From the NCBI GenBank assembly GCA_023250955.1, contig JAHEZQ010000006.1, positions 248,001 through 312,000 on the forward strand: a stretch of DNA of 64,000 bases. Reading direction: 5' to 3'. Both the position numbers and the translations under genes were made by a program. The notes beneath the pieces were generated by a model. It worked only from the letters and a program-made list of their open reading frames with translations, ran no database searches and had not been told where the DNA came from. This DNA comes from Melioribacter sp. GTDB lineage: Bacteria; Bacteroidota; Ignavibacteria; Ignavibacteriales; Melioribacteraceae. Below, piece after piece: positions 8,703 to 17,977 of this stretch (positions within the stretch are counted from its first letter, which is position 1; each line of letters opens with the position of its first letter).

Positions 8703-10289
8703 TTGAAGAGCTACCGTTTTATAATCTTTGTATTACAGCTTATATTAGTAAATATTCAGTTATACGGACTCACCTCATCAAGGTCTTTGCCGCCAGAGAT
8801 TTCATCCGGATCAGTTAATTTATATGAAAGTGACTCTAAAAAAATATCTCAACAACCTGATATTAATTATTCCATAGAACCATTTTACGATATTGATGCA
8901 TTCAGACTCATAGTTGTTCTTGAATTCTTAGGTGATCGATCGGGAGAAACAAAAATTATTTTACCGAATAATTTTGGAAGTAGTTCTGATATTAACGGAA
9001 TAAAATTTTTAAAACCTCTTTCATCAAATACATATATACAGGATAGCGACAAACCCGAAATAAAAATTGTAAAGTACTCGCCAAATACATCAGTAAGGAT
9101 TTATTATCAAGTTGAAGAAGTTCGTGATGGTGATCTTGAACTTGGCAATCAAAACATGGCAATCATCAATAAACAATATATTCATTTCTTTGGTGAAACA
9201 TTTTTTATAGTTCCTGCATGGGATTCCAGTATAGAATTAAATATTCGCATAGTATGGAATCATATGCCTTCAAACTGGAATATGGCAAACAGCTTTGGTA
9301 TTAATGAAAAATTTCAAGAGGTTAAACTGCCGTTGTGGAAATTTAAACGCTCTCTTTTTGCGGCTGGTGATTTTCGCATCATAAAAAAGATGATTGGAAG
9401 TAATCCTATTTATACAGCTATACGAGATTCCTGGAAATTTTCCGACGACCAATTCGCTGACCTATATTCTACCATAACAAAAACAGAAAGAGACTTTTGG
9501 AACGATAACAATTTTCCGTTTTTCTTAATTACTATACTACCGTTATCAGGAAGTAATGATCAAACAGGAACAGGCAGGACAAATTCTTACGCACTTTTCT
9601 TATCTAAGAACCGAACAATTGATATAAGGATGAAACGGTTACTTGCTCACGAGATTTTTCATATTTGGATTGGTGACAAAATTCAATTTGCTGATCCGGA
9701 ACAGCTTGTCTATTGGTTCAAAGAAGGATTTACGGATTATTATTCTGAACTATTGCTCCTCCGTTCAAAATTAATTTCATTAGAAGAATATGTTGATCAA
9801 TACAATGTAATTCTCGAAACTTATTTCACCTCTCCTATGAGATATGAAAAGAATGAACGCCTCATCAACGAGTTTTGGAATGATAAAAATTTAACACGAT
9901 TACCATATCAGCGCGGAAGAATTTTTGCACAAAATCTTAATTGTACAATTCTGAAAAATTCTAATTGGAAAAAATCTCTCGATGATTTTATGCGCGATTT
10001 AATTTCCCGCTGCCTAAATGAATCTTTAGTTATCTCTAATGGGAGTTTAAGTGCATTGATAAGATATTATGCAGGAGATCAAATTCTTTCCGATATAATG
10101 CGCACTCTTAATTCCGGGGCAGTTCTAAAAACTATTCCCGAAGCACTCGGTCCCTGTTTTAAGATGGATATTGATTCAAAGAAAAAATTAATCATCTTCG
10201 GCGAGCAATATGACATCCCATCATATCAACTGAAAAATGAGAATCAACAAGTTGATAAATCATGTCTCGATTGGTTTGGTGTAAATTAA
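8703..10289 (+). CDS. Secreted M61/M1-like (gluzincin) metallopeptidase
   Basis: A 528-aa protein read from a TTG start. An in-frame TAA lies just upstream at 8691 and no ATG comes before the signal peptide (FIIFVLQLILVNIQLYG). The zinc motif HEIFH is at residues 316-320. A third-ligand-type Glu is at 341 in WFKEGFTDYYSE, in the spacing style of M61 glycyl aminopeptidases and M1 enzymes. The N-terminal 250 residues are beta-rich like the M61 N-domain. It is alone on the plus strand, divergent from the M16 pair. It is probably an extracytoplasmic aminopeptidase or a relative; the exact family was not confirmed by a profile search. Confidence 0.8.
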   Translation: MKSYRFIIFVLQLILVNIQLYGLTSSRSLPPEISSGSVNLYESDSKKISQQPDINYSIEPFYDIDAFRLIVVLEFLGDRSGETKIILPNNFGSSSDINGIKFLKPLSSNTYIQDSDKPEIKIVKYSPNTSVRIYYQVEEVRDGDLELGNQNMAIINKQYIHFFGETFFIVPAWDSSIELNIRIVWNHMPSNWNMANSFGINEKFQEVKLPLWKFKRSLFAAGDFRIIKKMIGSNPIYTAIRDSWKFSDDQFADLYSTITKTERDFWNDNNFPFFLITILPLSGSNDQTGTGRTNSYALFLSKNRTIDIRMKRLLAHEIFHIWIGDKIQFADPEQLVYWFKEGFTDYYSELLLLRSKLISLEEYVDQYNVILETYFTSPMRYEKNERLINEFWNDKNLTRLPYQRGRIFAQNLNCTILKNSNWKKSLDDFMRDLISRCLNESLVISNGSLSALIRYYAGDQILSDIMRTLNSGAVLKTIPEALGPCFKMDIDSKKKLIIFGEQYDIPSYQLKNENQQVDKSCLDWFGVN

Positions 10290-10291
10290 AT

Positions 10292-10315
10292 AGAGACGTC
10301 ATTTATGACGTCTCT
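10292..10315. terminator. Bidirectional hairpin between convergent genes
   Basis: AGAGACGTCAT-TT-ATGACGTCTCT is a perfect 11-bp inverted repeat, 3 bases after the M61-like gene's stop and 8 bases before the stop of the minus-strand lipoprotein gene. The U-tract is poor on both sides, so it may be a mRNA-stabilising hairpin instead. Confidence 0.6.
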
Positions 10316-10322
10316 TAGCAAA

Positions 10323-11318
10323 TTATATTTGTTTCTTCTTAAGCTTTGGGAGTATTAACAAAACAACAACAGCAATTACAATAACTCCGCTTACAATAAA
10401 AGCCCAAACATTCACAGCTCTTGATTGAACAGTCATTGTAAAATCTTCGTAGCAAAATCTATTTTCATTAAATTCCCAGACAACTTTATTCCCCTCAATC
10501 GTTTTAGCATTTGTATTTAAAATTATACCAGGCATGGTTACTTCATTTTTATAAGACCCGTTTGCTGAGCTGAAATGATTCATTTCTTCTAATATTGATT
10601 TAACAATGTTGTCAATCCCATCTCTTAATTTCCAAATGGATTTCGTTCCCAGAACTTTTTCCATATACTTCATTAGTTCTTCTGTTTTATCTCCATATTC
10701 ATCAATGTGCTCTTTAATAATACTTTTCTTAGAAGTGACATATTCCGGGGTTAGATCCGTAATTTTATTTTTCCCGAGCAGCATTATAAGTTTATCAAAG
10801 AAATATTCGAAATAACTTTCTTCAGCATATTTATCCAGTCTTTTCTTTAATGCTTTGGTTGTATCATTTTTTAAATAAAGTTCATACTCATTTGGTGTAA
10901 GAAAGTTTTTTAAAGGAATATTTCTGAATGGAAAGTATGAATGATAGACTTCTTCATAATCAAAGTAAGTGTAAAACCACCTGAACTTTTTATCAAGGTT
11001 AACATGAAGTCCAATTTTTTCTTTGTTCATATATTCATTATTGATGTCATTAACATTATCAAAATGTTTTGTCGCCGTATAAATTGTTTGTGTTGAATCG
11101 TCCTTGGCCTTTGTTCTTTCTATCTTCCAACTTTTATCTATTGGAATTGGAAATACAATACTATCCGGTTCAATTGATGTGTTCTTCACCATCACTGCTC
11201 TTAGGCATGATCCATCGCTATTAATTTTAGTCGATGTTTTATATTCTCTGCATCCTGAAAAGTTTAAGATCATACTCAACACAAACATTAAAAATGTCAA
11301 ATAATATTTCATCTTCAT
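10323..11318 (-). CDS. Putative lipoprotein with C-terminal membrane helix
   Basis: I do not recognise this family. The ORF track starts at 11357, but ATG 11318 is preferred. GAGGCAAG lies just upstream, overlapping the TAA of the anti-sigma gene, and the product then begins MKMKYYLTFLMFVLSMILNFSGC, a lipoprotein-type signal ending in Cys. The remaining protein (331 aa in all) is charged and largely helical. It ends with a hydrophobic segment (VWAFIVSGVIVIAVVVLLIL) and LPKLKKKQI, like some lipoproteins with a membrane-anchored tail. It is third in a sigma/anti-sigma operon and may sense or respond to envelope state; that is inference. Confidence 0.75.
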   Translation of the reverse strand: MKMKYYLTFLMFVLSMILNFSGCREYKTSTKINSDGSCLRAVMVKNTSIEPDSIVFPIPIDKSWKIERTKAKDDSTQTIYTATKHFDNVNDINNEYMNKEKIGLHVNLDKKFRWFYTYFDYEEVYHSYFPFRNIPLKNFLTPNEYELYLKNDTTKALKKRLDKYAEESYFEYFFDKLIMLLGKNKITDLTPEYVTSKKSIIKEHIDEYGDKTEELMKYMEKVLGTKSIWKLRDGIDNIVKSILEEMNHFSSANGSYKNEVTMPGIILNTNAKTIEGNKVVWEFNENRFCYEDFTMTVQSRAVNVWAFIVSGVIVIAVVVLLILPKLKKKQI

Positions 11319-11319
11319 T

Positions 11320-12078
11320 TTACTTGCCTCTGTGTGATTTAATTTTTTGCAGTTCATTATTTAATCTATCAACCTCAAGTTGTAATGTTTTCATCCTGCT
11401 GTTTTCGGTTTCTGAAAAGATTGGATTTTTTTGATTTAACAACTCACTTTGTAATGACTGAATCTTTGCCTTTGTAGGTTCATCTAATTTTTCATAGTCT
11501 AATAATAGATTTCTTAAATCCTCTTTGTTTACCAACAGCCAATCTTTAGATAACTTAACATAAGATGAATTTCCGCGGGCAAATTTATATGCATCATAAA
11601 AGAATTTGAGTACAACATTATCAAAAGAAATAATTTCGGCTTTTGTATTGCTAAGTTGTGCAGTTTTATTCAATTGATTTTCAAGTTGTGTAATATCTTT
11701 TACAGCGGAATATTCTTCGAACATATAAAGTGACATCATTATAAATAAGATTGTCGTTAATGCGTATCGCACCGATTTATGAGAAACAAACAGTAATAGT
11801 TTTTCATAAAAATAATATTCCGTCTCGTGTTTTTGAGTTGGATGCTGTTTGCTTATTTTTTCCATAATTGCATCAACGAAAAATTCCTCATTATCCAAAA
11901 TTGGCTGCACTGTTTTCATTTTTACAATTACATTATCTGCTTTCTGAGTCTCTTTATAAATACTTTTACATTTGTTGCAGGATGAAATATGTTCTTCAAT
12001 TAAACTTCTCTCGGCTGCAGTTAATTCATCAAATAGTTTTGAAGAGATTAATTCTTTTATTTGTCCACAATTCTTCAT
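11320..12078 (-). CDS. Anti-sigma factor with zinc-finger (zf-HC2) domain
   Basis: The N-terminus has a zinc-binding anti-sigma motif (HISSCNKC, an HxxxCxxC), as in the ZAS/RsrA-like family, which binds the cognate ECF sigma factor. One membrane helix follows (YALTTILFIMMSLYMF). A C-terminal extracytoplasmic segment ends in a probable coiled coil (MKTLQLEVDRLNNELQKIK). The track begins at 12090. ATG 12078 is preferred because it forms an ATGA overlap with the sigma stop, has GGGAAAG upstream, and gives MKNCGQIKEL directly before the finger. It should hold the sigma factor inactive at the membrane. Confidence 0.88.
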   Translation of the reverse strand: MKNCGQIKELISSKLFDELTAAERSLIEEHISSCNKCKSIYKETQKADNVIVKMKTVQPILDNEEFFVDAIMEKISKQHPTQKHETEYYFYEKLLLFVSHKSVRYALTTILFIMMSLYMFEEYSAVKDITQLENQLNKTAQLSNTKAEIISFDNVVLKFFYDAYKFARGNSSYVKLSKDWLLVNKEDLRNLLLDYEKLDEPTKAKIQSLQSELLNQKNPIFSETENSRMKTLQLEVDRLNNELQKIKSHRGK

Positions 12079-12647
12079 TTGCTTTCCCATTCGATTATTT
12101 TCATTCTAATACTTTGTCTTGCATAAAAGAGATTCGTTTTAACTGATCCCGACGAGATGTTCATTATTTCCGAAACTTCTTCAATTGATAAATCTTCCAT
12201 ATCTCTAAGAATAAAAACTGTTTTTTGTTTTTCCGACAATCCATTTGCAAAGTGTTTTATCATCGCAGCCAGTTCCTTATTGGTTAAATCTTTTTCTAGA
12301 TTAATTCCGCTCGGAATATTAACATCATAATCTTCATCATAATTCTTAAAAATATTTCTTTTCCTCTTTTGTGATTTCAATCTATCAAAACATAGGTTTA
12401 CAACAATCTTATACATCCATGTAGTAAATTTTATTTTTTTATCATATTCCTTTAAGTGTTTCCAAATTCTAATAAAACATTCTTGAACAACATCTTTTGC
12501 ATCTTCTTCATTGTATAATATTTTGAATGCAACTGCATAACCGAACTTATAATAACTTCTAACAATCGTTTCAAAAGCTTTGGCATCGCCATTACTCGCT
12601 TTAAGAATCAACTCGTTTAGTTGCTCAACATTAATTTGGTTCTGCAT
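12075..12647 (-). CDS. ECF-type RNA polymerase sigma factor
   Basis: A 190-aa protein with sigma region 2 (EDAKDVVQECFIRIWKHLKEYD, then FTTWMYKIVVNLCFDRLK) and region 4 (LSEKQKTVFILRDMEDLSIEEVSEIMNIS with the helix-turn-helix). There is no region 1 or 3, as in ECF/sigma-70 group IV factors. It overlaps the anti-sigma gene by 4 bases and heads a three-gene operon. It probably directs transcription of its own operon plus an envelope regulon not visible here. Confidence 0.94.
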   Translation of the reverse strand: MQNQINVEQLNELILKASNGDAKAFETIVRSYYKFGYAVAFKILYNEEDAKDVVQECFIRIWKHLKEYDKKIKFTTWMYKIVVNLCFDRLKSQKRKRNIFKNYDEDYDVNIPSGINLEKDLTNKELAAMIKHFANGLSEKQKTVFILRDMEDLSIEEVSEIMNISSGSVKTNLFYARQSIRMKIIEWESK

Positions 12648-12732
12648 GCAGAATTTTCTTTTTTCATTAGATGATACGACTGAAAATAGGAAAAGTTAAA
12701 TAGATGGTAAAAATATTTGGAAGGTTAAATTG

Positions 12733-12777
12733 TTGAGACGAGATAAACCTGCCTAAGGAAGGCAGGTTGCGTCTCAA
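12733..12777 (-). terminator. Two-tier hairpin downstream of glyS
   Basis: An outer stem TTGAGACG/CGTCTCAA encloses an inner stem AACCTGCCT/AGGCAGGTT. It starts about 9 bases after the glycyl-tRNA synthetase stop, on the minus strand. The hairpin is strong but no uridine run follows. It may be a terminator, an mRNA-end stabiliser, or a copy of a small genomic repeat. Confidence 0.5.
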
Positions 12778-12785
12778 AAGATAAG

Positions 12786-14243
12786 TTATCTCAACTTCTC
12801 TGATAAATAATTTAGCAATCCGCTAATAGAAATTCTGATCTGTTCCATAGAATCGCGTTCTCTAACCGTGACTGTTTCGTCCTGCAGAGTTTGCGTATCA
12901 ACAGTAATACAGAACGGCGTTCCCACTTCATCCATTCTTCTGTAGCGGCGACCGACTGCACCTTTATCGTCATAGAAAATTCTTAAAAACGGACGAAGAT
13001 CCGCTTCAATCTTACGAGCTATCTCAGGCATTCCATCTTTGTTTACTAACGGAAGAATTGCAGCTTTGATAGGTGCAAGTTTCGGATGAAAACGTAGAAC
13101 ACTGCGTACTTCATCTTTAACTTGTTCTTCGTAATAAGCATCTACCAAAAAGGCCATGAATGAACGGCTTGCCCCGGCTGATGTTTCTATTATGTACGGA
13201 ATAAATTTCTCTTTTGTCTCGTCATCAAAATATTGCTGGGATTTACCTGAGAATTCCTGATGTCTTCCCAAATCAAAATCTGTTCTATTGTGAATCCCTT
13301 CGATCTCTCCCCAACCAAATGGAAATTCGTATTCTATGTCTGTAGCTTCTTTTGCATAGTGTGCAAGTTTATCTTTTGGATGATCATGAAATCGCAATTT
13401 GCTTGCTGTCATTCCAAGAGACTTAAACCAGTTGATTCTTCTTTCTTTCCATTCATCGTAATGCTGTTTGTCTGAACCGGGTTTGCAGAAATATTGCATT
13501 TCCATTTGTTCAAACTCACGTGTGCGGAACAAGAAATTTTTTGTGTTGATTTCATTACGGAATGCTTTTCCAATCTGTGCAATTCCAAAAGGAAGTTTTT
13601 GACGGCTTGAGTTGGCAACATTTAAAAAGTTTACAAAAATTCCCTGAGCTGTTTCCGGACGGAGATAAATAATGTTGGATGAATCATCAACCGGACCAAG
13701 AAAAGTTTTGAACATCAAATTAAATTTACGCGGTTGTGTAAATGTTCCTTTGTTGCCGCATTGCGGACATCCGACCAAATCCAAAAGTTTTGTTGCTAAT
13801 AGTTGATCTTCAAGAATAGAATTAAATTTTTCTTCAAGTGCTCCTTCTTTGGATAGAATTGAAGCATCAAATTCTTTTAAAGCTTTTTCTTTATTCTTAT
13901 CGCTGATTAATTCCGTAAGTGTATCTAATCTGAACCTTGCTTTACATTGTTTACAATCAATCATGGGATCGGTAAAATTCTCAACATGTCCGCTAGCTTC
14001 CCATACGCGTGGATGCATAAGAATCGAAGCATCTAATCCTTCAACATCTTCACGATAGGTCATTGCTTTCCACCATTCTTCTTTTACATTTTTAAGAAGT
14101 TCAACACCAAGGGGACCGTAATCCCAACAGCCGTTTAATCCACCGTAAATTTCCGACGATTGAAATACAAATCCTCTCCGCTTTGCAAGCGATACAATTT
14201 TCTCTATAGTTTCATTCTGATTCTTTGCGATTGCATACCTCAC
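12786..14243 (-). CDS. glyS: Glycyl-tRNA synthetase (dimeric class II)
   Basis: A 485-aa enzyme charging tRNA-Gly. The N-terminus has RGFVFQSSEIYGGLNGCWDYGP, characteristic of the single-chain alpha2-type GlyRS. The class II core contains the motif-2 region (FRNEINTKNFLFRTREFEQMEMQ) and a motif-3-type segment (ETSAGASRSFMAFL). Paired cysteines (CKQC and CPQC) suggest a zinc knuckle. The C-terminal anticodon-binding domain follows (PKLAPIKAAILPLVNKDG). Length matches the bacterial/archaeal dimeric form, not the alpha2beta2 form. Confidence 0.97.
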   Translation of the reverse strand: MRYAIAKNQNETIEKIVSLAKRRGFVFQSSEIYGGLNGCWDYGPLGVELLKNVKEEWWKAMTYREDVEGLDASILMHPRVWEASGHVENFTDPMIDCKQCKARFRLDTLTELISDKNKEKALKEFDASILSKEGALEEKFNSILEDQLLATKLLDLVGCPQCGNKGTFTQPRKFNLMFKTFLGPVDDSSNIIYLRPETAQGIFVNFLNVANSSRQKLPFGIAQIGKAFRNEINTKNFLFRTREFEQMEMQYFCKPGSDKQHYDEWKERRINWFKSLGMTASKLRFHDHPKDKLAHYAKEATDIEYEFPFGWGEIEGIHNRTDFDLGRHQEFSGKSQQYFDDETKEKFIPYIIETSAGASRSFMAFLVDAYYEEQVKDEVRSVLRFHPKLAPIKAAILPLVNKDGMPEIARKIEADLRPFLRIFYDDKGAVGRRYRRMDEVGTPFCITVDTQTLQDETVTVRERDSMEQIRISISGLLNYLSEKLR

Positions 14244-14284
14244 TATTTTATAAATGCGAATATAAAAATTTTTTTAATATTTGG

Positions 14285-14300
14285 AGGAAAGTCGTTTCCT
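14285..14300 (-). terminator. Small hairpin after the cupin gene
   Basis: AGGAAA-CGAC-TTTCCT on the minus strand, 12 bases after the cupin stop. An A/T-rich run comes some 10 bases later. A weak terminator candidate only. Confidence 0.3.
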
Positions 14301-14311
14301 AACCAAGGAAT

Positions 14312-14674
14312 TTATTCATCTCTATGAACAGTCTCAGGTGAAAATGCGGGAAGACAAACCGCAACGTATTCTGCACCATCTGTACCGGGAGAACTATACT
14401 GAACCCATTCACCTTTATTCACAATAATAGCTTGCCCGGCTTCGATATCAATAACAGAATTTTTTGTGGTTACTCTTAACATTCCAGTTAATACTACGGT
14501 GTATTCATCAAACTCAGGCTGCTGCCCGGGTTCAATCCATCCGGCAGGACTTTTCATCCTTGCAATACTAACCGAGTTTGTTTTTGAATTTACATTGCCG
14601 ATAAACTCTTCTATTATCTTCGGTTTATTTCCGGCAGCGGAAATAATTGTTGGAGATTCTATTTTAATTGGCAA
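14312..14674 (-). CDS. Small cupin-domain protein
   Basis: A 120-aa single-domain cupin with beta-barrel motifs GQQPEFDEYTVVLTGMLRV and IEAGQAIIVNKGEWVQYS. The start is TTG at 14674; the next Met (residue 39) would remove the first strands, so TTG is kept. The first cupin motif lacks the usual two His (P-E-F-D-E), so metal binding may be altered or absent. It follows the phosphate transporter gene by 20 bases on the same strand. Small-molecule binding or isomerase roles are possible; none can be assigned. Confidence 0.8.
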   Translation of the reverse strand: MPIKIESPTIISAAGNKPKIIEEFIGNVNSKTNSVSIARMKSPAGWIEPGQQPEFDEYTVVLTGMLRVTTKNSVIDIEAGQAIIVNKGEWVQYSSPGTDGAEYVAVCLPAFSPETVHRDE

Positions 14675-14694
14675 AGTTTAGTCTCTTTTTATTT

Positions 14695-15690
14695 TTAAAA
14701 CAGTTTTATAATAGAATAAGATAAAGCTGAAACTCCGGCAGAAAGTGGAATTGTTAATATCCAAGCCCAAACTATTCTCCCTGCAACTCCCCATTTTACA
14801 TTTTTTAATCCCTTAATAGAACCAACACCCATTATCGAACCTGTGATTGTGTGGGTTGTACTAACCGGAACCCCAAGTCCGGTTGAAATGAATAATGTTG
14901 TTGCTGCACCAAGTTCAGCGCAAAAACCATCAACAGGTCTTAACTTAACAACTTTTTGTCCCATTGTTTTAACTATTCTCCATCCGCCGAACATAGTACC
15001 CAGGGCTATTGCTGTGTGACATGAAAGAACAACCCAAAGCGGAATATCTTCGGGACTATTAAACTTTTGAAGAATTCCGGCGCTGAAAAGAAGTCCGGCA
15101 ATAATACCCATTGTTTTTTGCGCATCATTTCCACCGTGTCCTAAACTGTAAGCCGCGGCAGAAATTAATTGTCCTTTTCTAAAAATATGATCTACTTTCA
15201 TCGGATGACTTTTACGAAATAAATTATAAACTAGTACGCCAATTCCAACACCAAGAAATAAACCCAAGGTTGGTGAAATGAAAATAAAAATTACCGTTTT
15301 AAAAATTCCGCTTCCAACAAGTGAAGCCGGACCCGCTTTAACAAGAGCCGCCCCCATTAAACCTCCTATAAGAGCGTGAGATGAACTTGTAGGTAATCCA
15401 AAGTACCACGTGATTATATTCCAAATACAAGCGCCCATCAACGTTGCAAAAATTATTGATGAGTCAATTACTTTGATATCAACAATTCCTTTGCCGATTG
15501 TCCCCGCTACATGAAGACCAAAAACTAAAAACGCTATGAAATTAAAAAATGCAGCCCACATAACTGCATAACGTGGTGATAACACTCTCGTTGAAACTAT
15601 AGTTGCAACAGAGTTAGCAGCATCATGAAAACCATTTAGAAAATCGAAGAATAATGCAAGAAGTATTAGTAGGATTACAGCAATGGCCAT
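14695..15690 (-). CDS. Inorganic phosphate transporter, Pit family
   Basis: A 331-aa multi-spanning membrane protein. It has the duplicated PHO-4 signatures: near the N-terminus FDFLNGFHDAANSVATIVSTR with LPTSSSHALIGG, and in the second half SLGHGGNDAQKTMG with PVSTTHTITGSIMG. Pit proteins carry metal-phosphate with protons at low affinity. The gene is 2 bases downstream of a DUF47 (Pit accessory) gene, the usual partner. Length is typical for bacterial Pit proteins of the short type. Confidence 0.95.
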   Translation of the reverse strand: MAIAVILLILLALFFDFLNGFHDAANSVATIVSTRVLSPRYAVMWAAFFNFIAFLVFGLHVAGTIGKGIVDIKVIDSSIIFATLMGACIWNIITWYFGLPTSSSHALIGGLMGAALVKAGPASLVGSGIFKTVIFIFISPTLGLFLGVGIGVLVYNLFRKSHPMKVDHIFRKGQLISAAAYSLGHGGNDAQKTMGIIAGLLFSAGILQKFNSPEDIPLWVVLSCHTAIALGTMFGGWRIVKTMGQKVVKLRPVDGFCAELGAATTLFISTGLGVPVSTTHTITGSIMGVGSIKGLKNVKWGVAGRIVWAWILTIPLSAGVSALSYSIIKLF

Positions 15691-15692
15691 AC

Positions 15693-16319
15693 TTAAGCCT
15701 GTTTCACTAGAATGGATTCAACTATTTTGGAAACATCGTCGCACTGATCTAAGACTTTTTCCGAAGTTTGAAAGATGTCTTTCCATTTCATAATGTAAAT
15801 GGCATCGGTCTCTCCGCCAAACAATTCCTCCATAACATCATTCTTAAGTTGATCGCCTTCATCTTCAATTAAATTTACTTCGTTACAATAACGCATTATC
15901 TTTTTTGCATCTTTTATATTACGTAAACCATTCACTGCTTTCGATAATGCTTCTATTGATCTATCTATTAGTTTTACTTCTTCTCTAAATCTTGGATTAA
16001 TATCTGTGATCTTATAAACTTTCATGTGATTGGAAACTTTCAGTATATAATCAATCACGCTATCAAGTTCGTGAGCAAGTTCGTGAATATCTTCCCGGTC
16101 GATCGGGGTAATAAAGGTTTTGTTTAATTTCTCTACAATATTAAATACAATACCGTCTGCCATGCGTTCAATCTCTTTAATCTTTTTTACATCTTCATCA
16201 CTAAAAACCGATTTACTCATGTTCTCTTGAAATTGCTTCGAGGCAGTTACACAATGTGCCGCCAAACTGTCAAACATATCGAAGAATTCATACTCTTTTG
16301 GTAAGAGACTAAAACCCAT
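15693..16319 (-). CDS. DUF47 family (PhoU-like) Pit accessory protein
   Basis: A 208-aa all-helical PhoU-like protein. Typical DUF47 features are the start MGFSLLPKEYEFFDMFDSLAAH and acidic metal-binding-type segments such as PIDREDIHELAHELDSVIDYI. These proteins are encoded next to pit genes and modulate the transporter. It is the first gene of the DUF47-pit pair (2-base gap) and is divergent from phoU with a 194-base shared upstream region. Confidence 0.92.
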   Translation of the reverse strand: MGFSLLPKEYEFFDMFDSLAAHCVTASKQFQENMSKSVFSDEDVKKIKEIERMADGIVFNIVEKLNKTFITPIDREDIHELAHELDSVIDYILKVSNHMKVYKITDINPRFREEVKLIDRSIEALSKAVNGLRNIKDAKKIMRYCNEVNLIEDEGDQLKNDVMEELFGGETDAIYIMKWKDIFQTSEKVLDQCDDVSKIVESILVKQA

Positions 16320-16513
16320 TTTATATTTTCCTTTTAGATTGGTGTTGTAGAAAGAATCAGATATTCTTTTTACTAAATTAACAAAATATTATGCACCCAA
16401 CGAAAACAAAATTTGATGTCAAGTAAGTTAATTAGTTATTAAGTATTTGGAATTATTGAAAACAATAGTTTAATTTAATGTAGTATTTGTCCCGACTATA
16501 AAAGGAAGTAATT

Positions 16514-17194
16514 ATGCAAGAACATTTTACAAAAGAAGTTGAAAATTTAAAAACTAATCTTATTAAAATGGCATCGCTTGTAGATGAACAAGTTGAAAAG
16601 GCTTTTAAGGCATTGGAGACGGGGAATATTGAACTTTGCAAAGGAATAAAATCCAAAGACCTGGAAATTGATGCGTATGATAATCTTATTCTAACCCAGT
16701 GCGAAAATATTCTGGCTTTATTTCAGCCTGTTGCAGTTGACCTACGATTTATAATGTCCGCATTATTAATTAACAATCAACTAGAGCGCTGCGGGGACAT
16801 AGCAGTTAATATTTCACAACGTGTTAAAAAGACGGGTGAACATCATGCGTTAATATTGGAATCACAGATTTTGGAAATGGGAAAGCACGCTCAAGACATG
16901 GTTAAATATGCTATCGATTCATTTGTGAATACAAAAATTGAACAAGCAGAAAAGGTTTTACAAATAGAACAAAGTGTAGATGACCTGAATAAAAGCACAT
17001 TTAAATTTCTTATTGCTAAAATGGAAGCCGAACCGAAATTTGTCGAACCGGGCGCCCATTTAATTGTATTAACAAGAAATATCGAACGTCTTGCAGATCA
17101 TGCTACCAACATTGCAGAGAATCTAATTTTTTACGTTAATGCAGAGATAATTGCACATAAAAGAAAACTTGAGCGGTTTAATAAGGAGATTTAA
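16514..17194 (+). CDS. phoU: Phosphate transport regulator PhoU
   Basis: A 226-aa protein of paired three-helix bundles. It has the PhoU signatures EIDAYDNLILTQCENILALFQPVAVDLRFI in repeat 1 and NIERLADHATNIAENLIFYV in repeat 2. PhoU restrains the Pst transporter and the PhoR kinase when phosphate is plentiful. The start at ATG 16514 has AAAGGAAG upstream. It is not the last gene of the pst operon as in many bacteria. It is on the opposite strand, convergent with pstB, with 7 bases between stop codons and no room for a terminator. Confidence 0.95.
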   Translation: MQEHFTKEVENLKTNLIKMASLVDEQVEKAFKALETGNIELCKGIKSKDLEIDAYDNLILTQCENILALFQPVAVDLRFIMSALLINNQLERCGDIAVNISQRVKKTGEHHALILESQILEMGKHAQDMVKYAIDSFVNTKIEQAEKVLQIEQSVDDLNKSTFKFLIAKMEAEPKFVEPGAHLIVLTRNIERLADHATNIAENLIFYVNAEIIAHKRKLERFNKEI

Positions 17195-17201
17195 TAAGAT
17201 A

Positions 17202-17975
17202 TTACCCGTACTTTCCTGAAATATAATCTTCGGTTAATTTCTTAGATGGCCTGGTAAAAATAATTTTTGTATCACTAAATTCTATCATCTCTCCAAGTAA
17301 CATATATCCCGTATAATCCGATACACGCGATGCCTGCTGCATATTATGCGTAACAATTGTTATAGTGTAATCTTTTTTCAAATCCAACATCAGTTCTTCA
17401 ATTTTCATTGTAGCAATTGGATCCAGCGCAGAACATGGTTCATCCATCAGAATTACCTCAGGCTTTACAGCTAATAAACGGGCTATGCATAAACGCTGTT
17501 GCTGATCTAATGGTAATTCCAAGGCCGAATGATCTAGTTTATCTTTTACTTGATCCCAAAGCCACGCGCCTTTCAAACTTTTCTCCGCAATTTCATCAGA
17601 CTCTTTTTTATTCCGAATACCTGCTACTCTTAGTCCATATACTACATTATCATAAATTGTAAGTGGAAAAGGATTCGGACGCTGAAAAACCATTCCTACT
17701 CTTGTCCTTAGCCCAGTAACTTCCATAGTTGAGTGATAAATATCGGTACCGTCAAGAAGAACCTCGCCCGTAATTTTAACTCCATGAATTAAGTCGTTCA
17801 TTCGATTCAAACATCTAAGTAGTGTTGACTTACCACACCCGGAGGGACCAATCAAAGCTGTGATCATGTTTTGCTGGATAGACATGTTTACAGAAATTAA
17901 TGCTTGGAATTTACCGTAATACAAATCCAAATTACTAACTTCAATTTTATTTCTGACTGTAATCTTACTTTCCAT
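17202..17975 (-). CDS. pstB: PstB-like phosphate ABC transporter ATPase, degenerate signature motif
   Basis: A 257-aa PstB homologue, last gene of the pst operon. Walker A (GPSGCGKST), Q-loop ([12 protein letters not shown]), Walker B with catalytic Glu ([14 protein letters not shown]) and switch His ([14 protein letters not shown]) are intact. The ABC signature is not: where PstB has [10 protein letters not shown] this one reads [10 protein letters not shown], checked against the nucleotide sequence. It follows a second PstB-like gene after 2 bases. In an ABC dimer the signature of one subunit completes the ATP site of the other, so this subunit could complete a site only poorly. It still keeps a full Walker A/B/Q/H set of its own. 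Most probably the two PstBs act as a heterodimer. Confidence 0.93.
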   Translation of the reverse strand: MESKITVRNKIEVSNLDLYYGKFQALISVNMSIQQNMITALIGPSGCGKSTLLRCLNRMNDLIHGVKITGEVLLDGTDIYHSTMEVTGLRTRVGMVFQRPNPFPLTIYDNVVYGLRVAGIRNKKESDEIAEKSLKGAWLWDQVKDKLDHSALELPLDQQQRLCIARLLAVKPEVILMDEPCSALDPIATMKIEELMLDLKKDYTITIVTHNMQQASRVSDYTGYMLLGEMIEFSDTKIIFTRPSKKLTEDYISGKYG

Positions 17976-17977
17976 TC

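Noticed and set aside
17202-17975. Sequencing error explaining the LPLDQ signature
   Set aside because: No frameshift is needed; three codons differ by substitution within an otherwise intact reading frame, and the paralogue has complementary changes. A deliberate re-sequencing would still be decisive.
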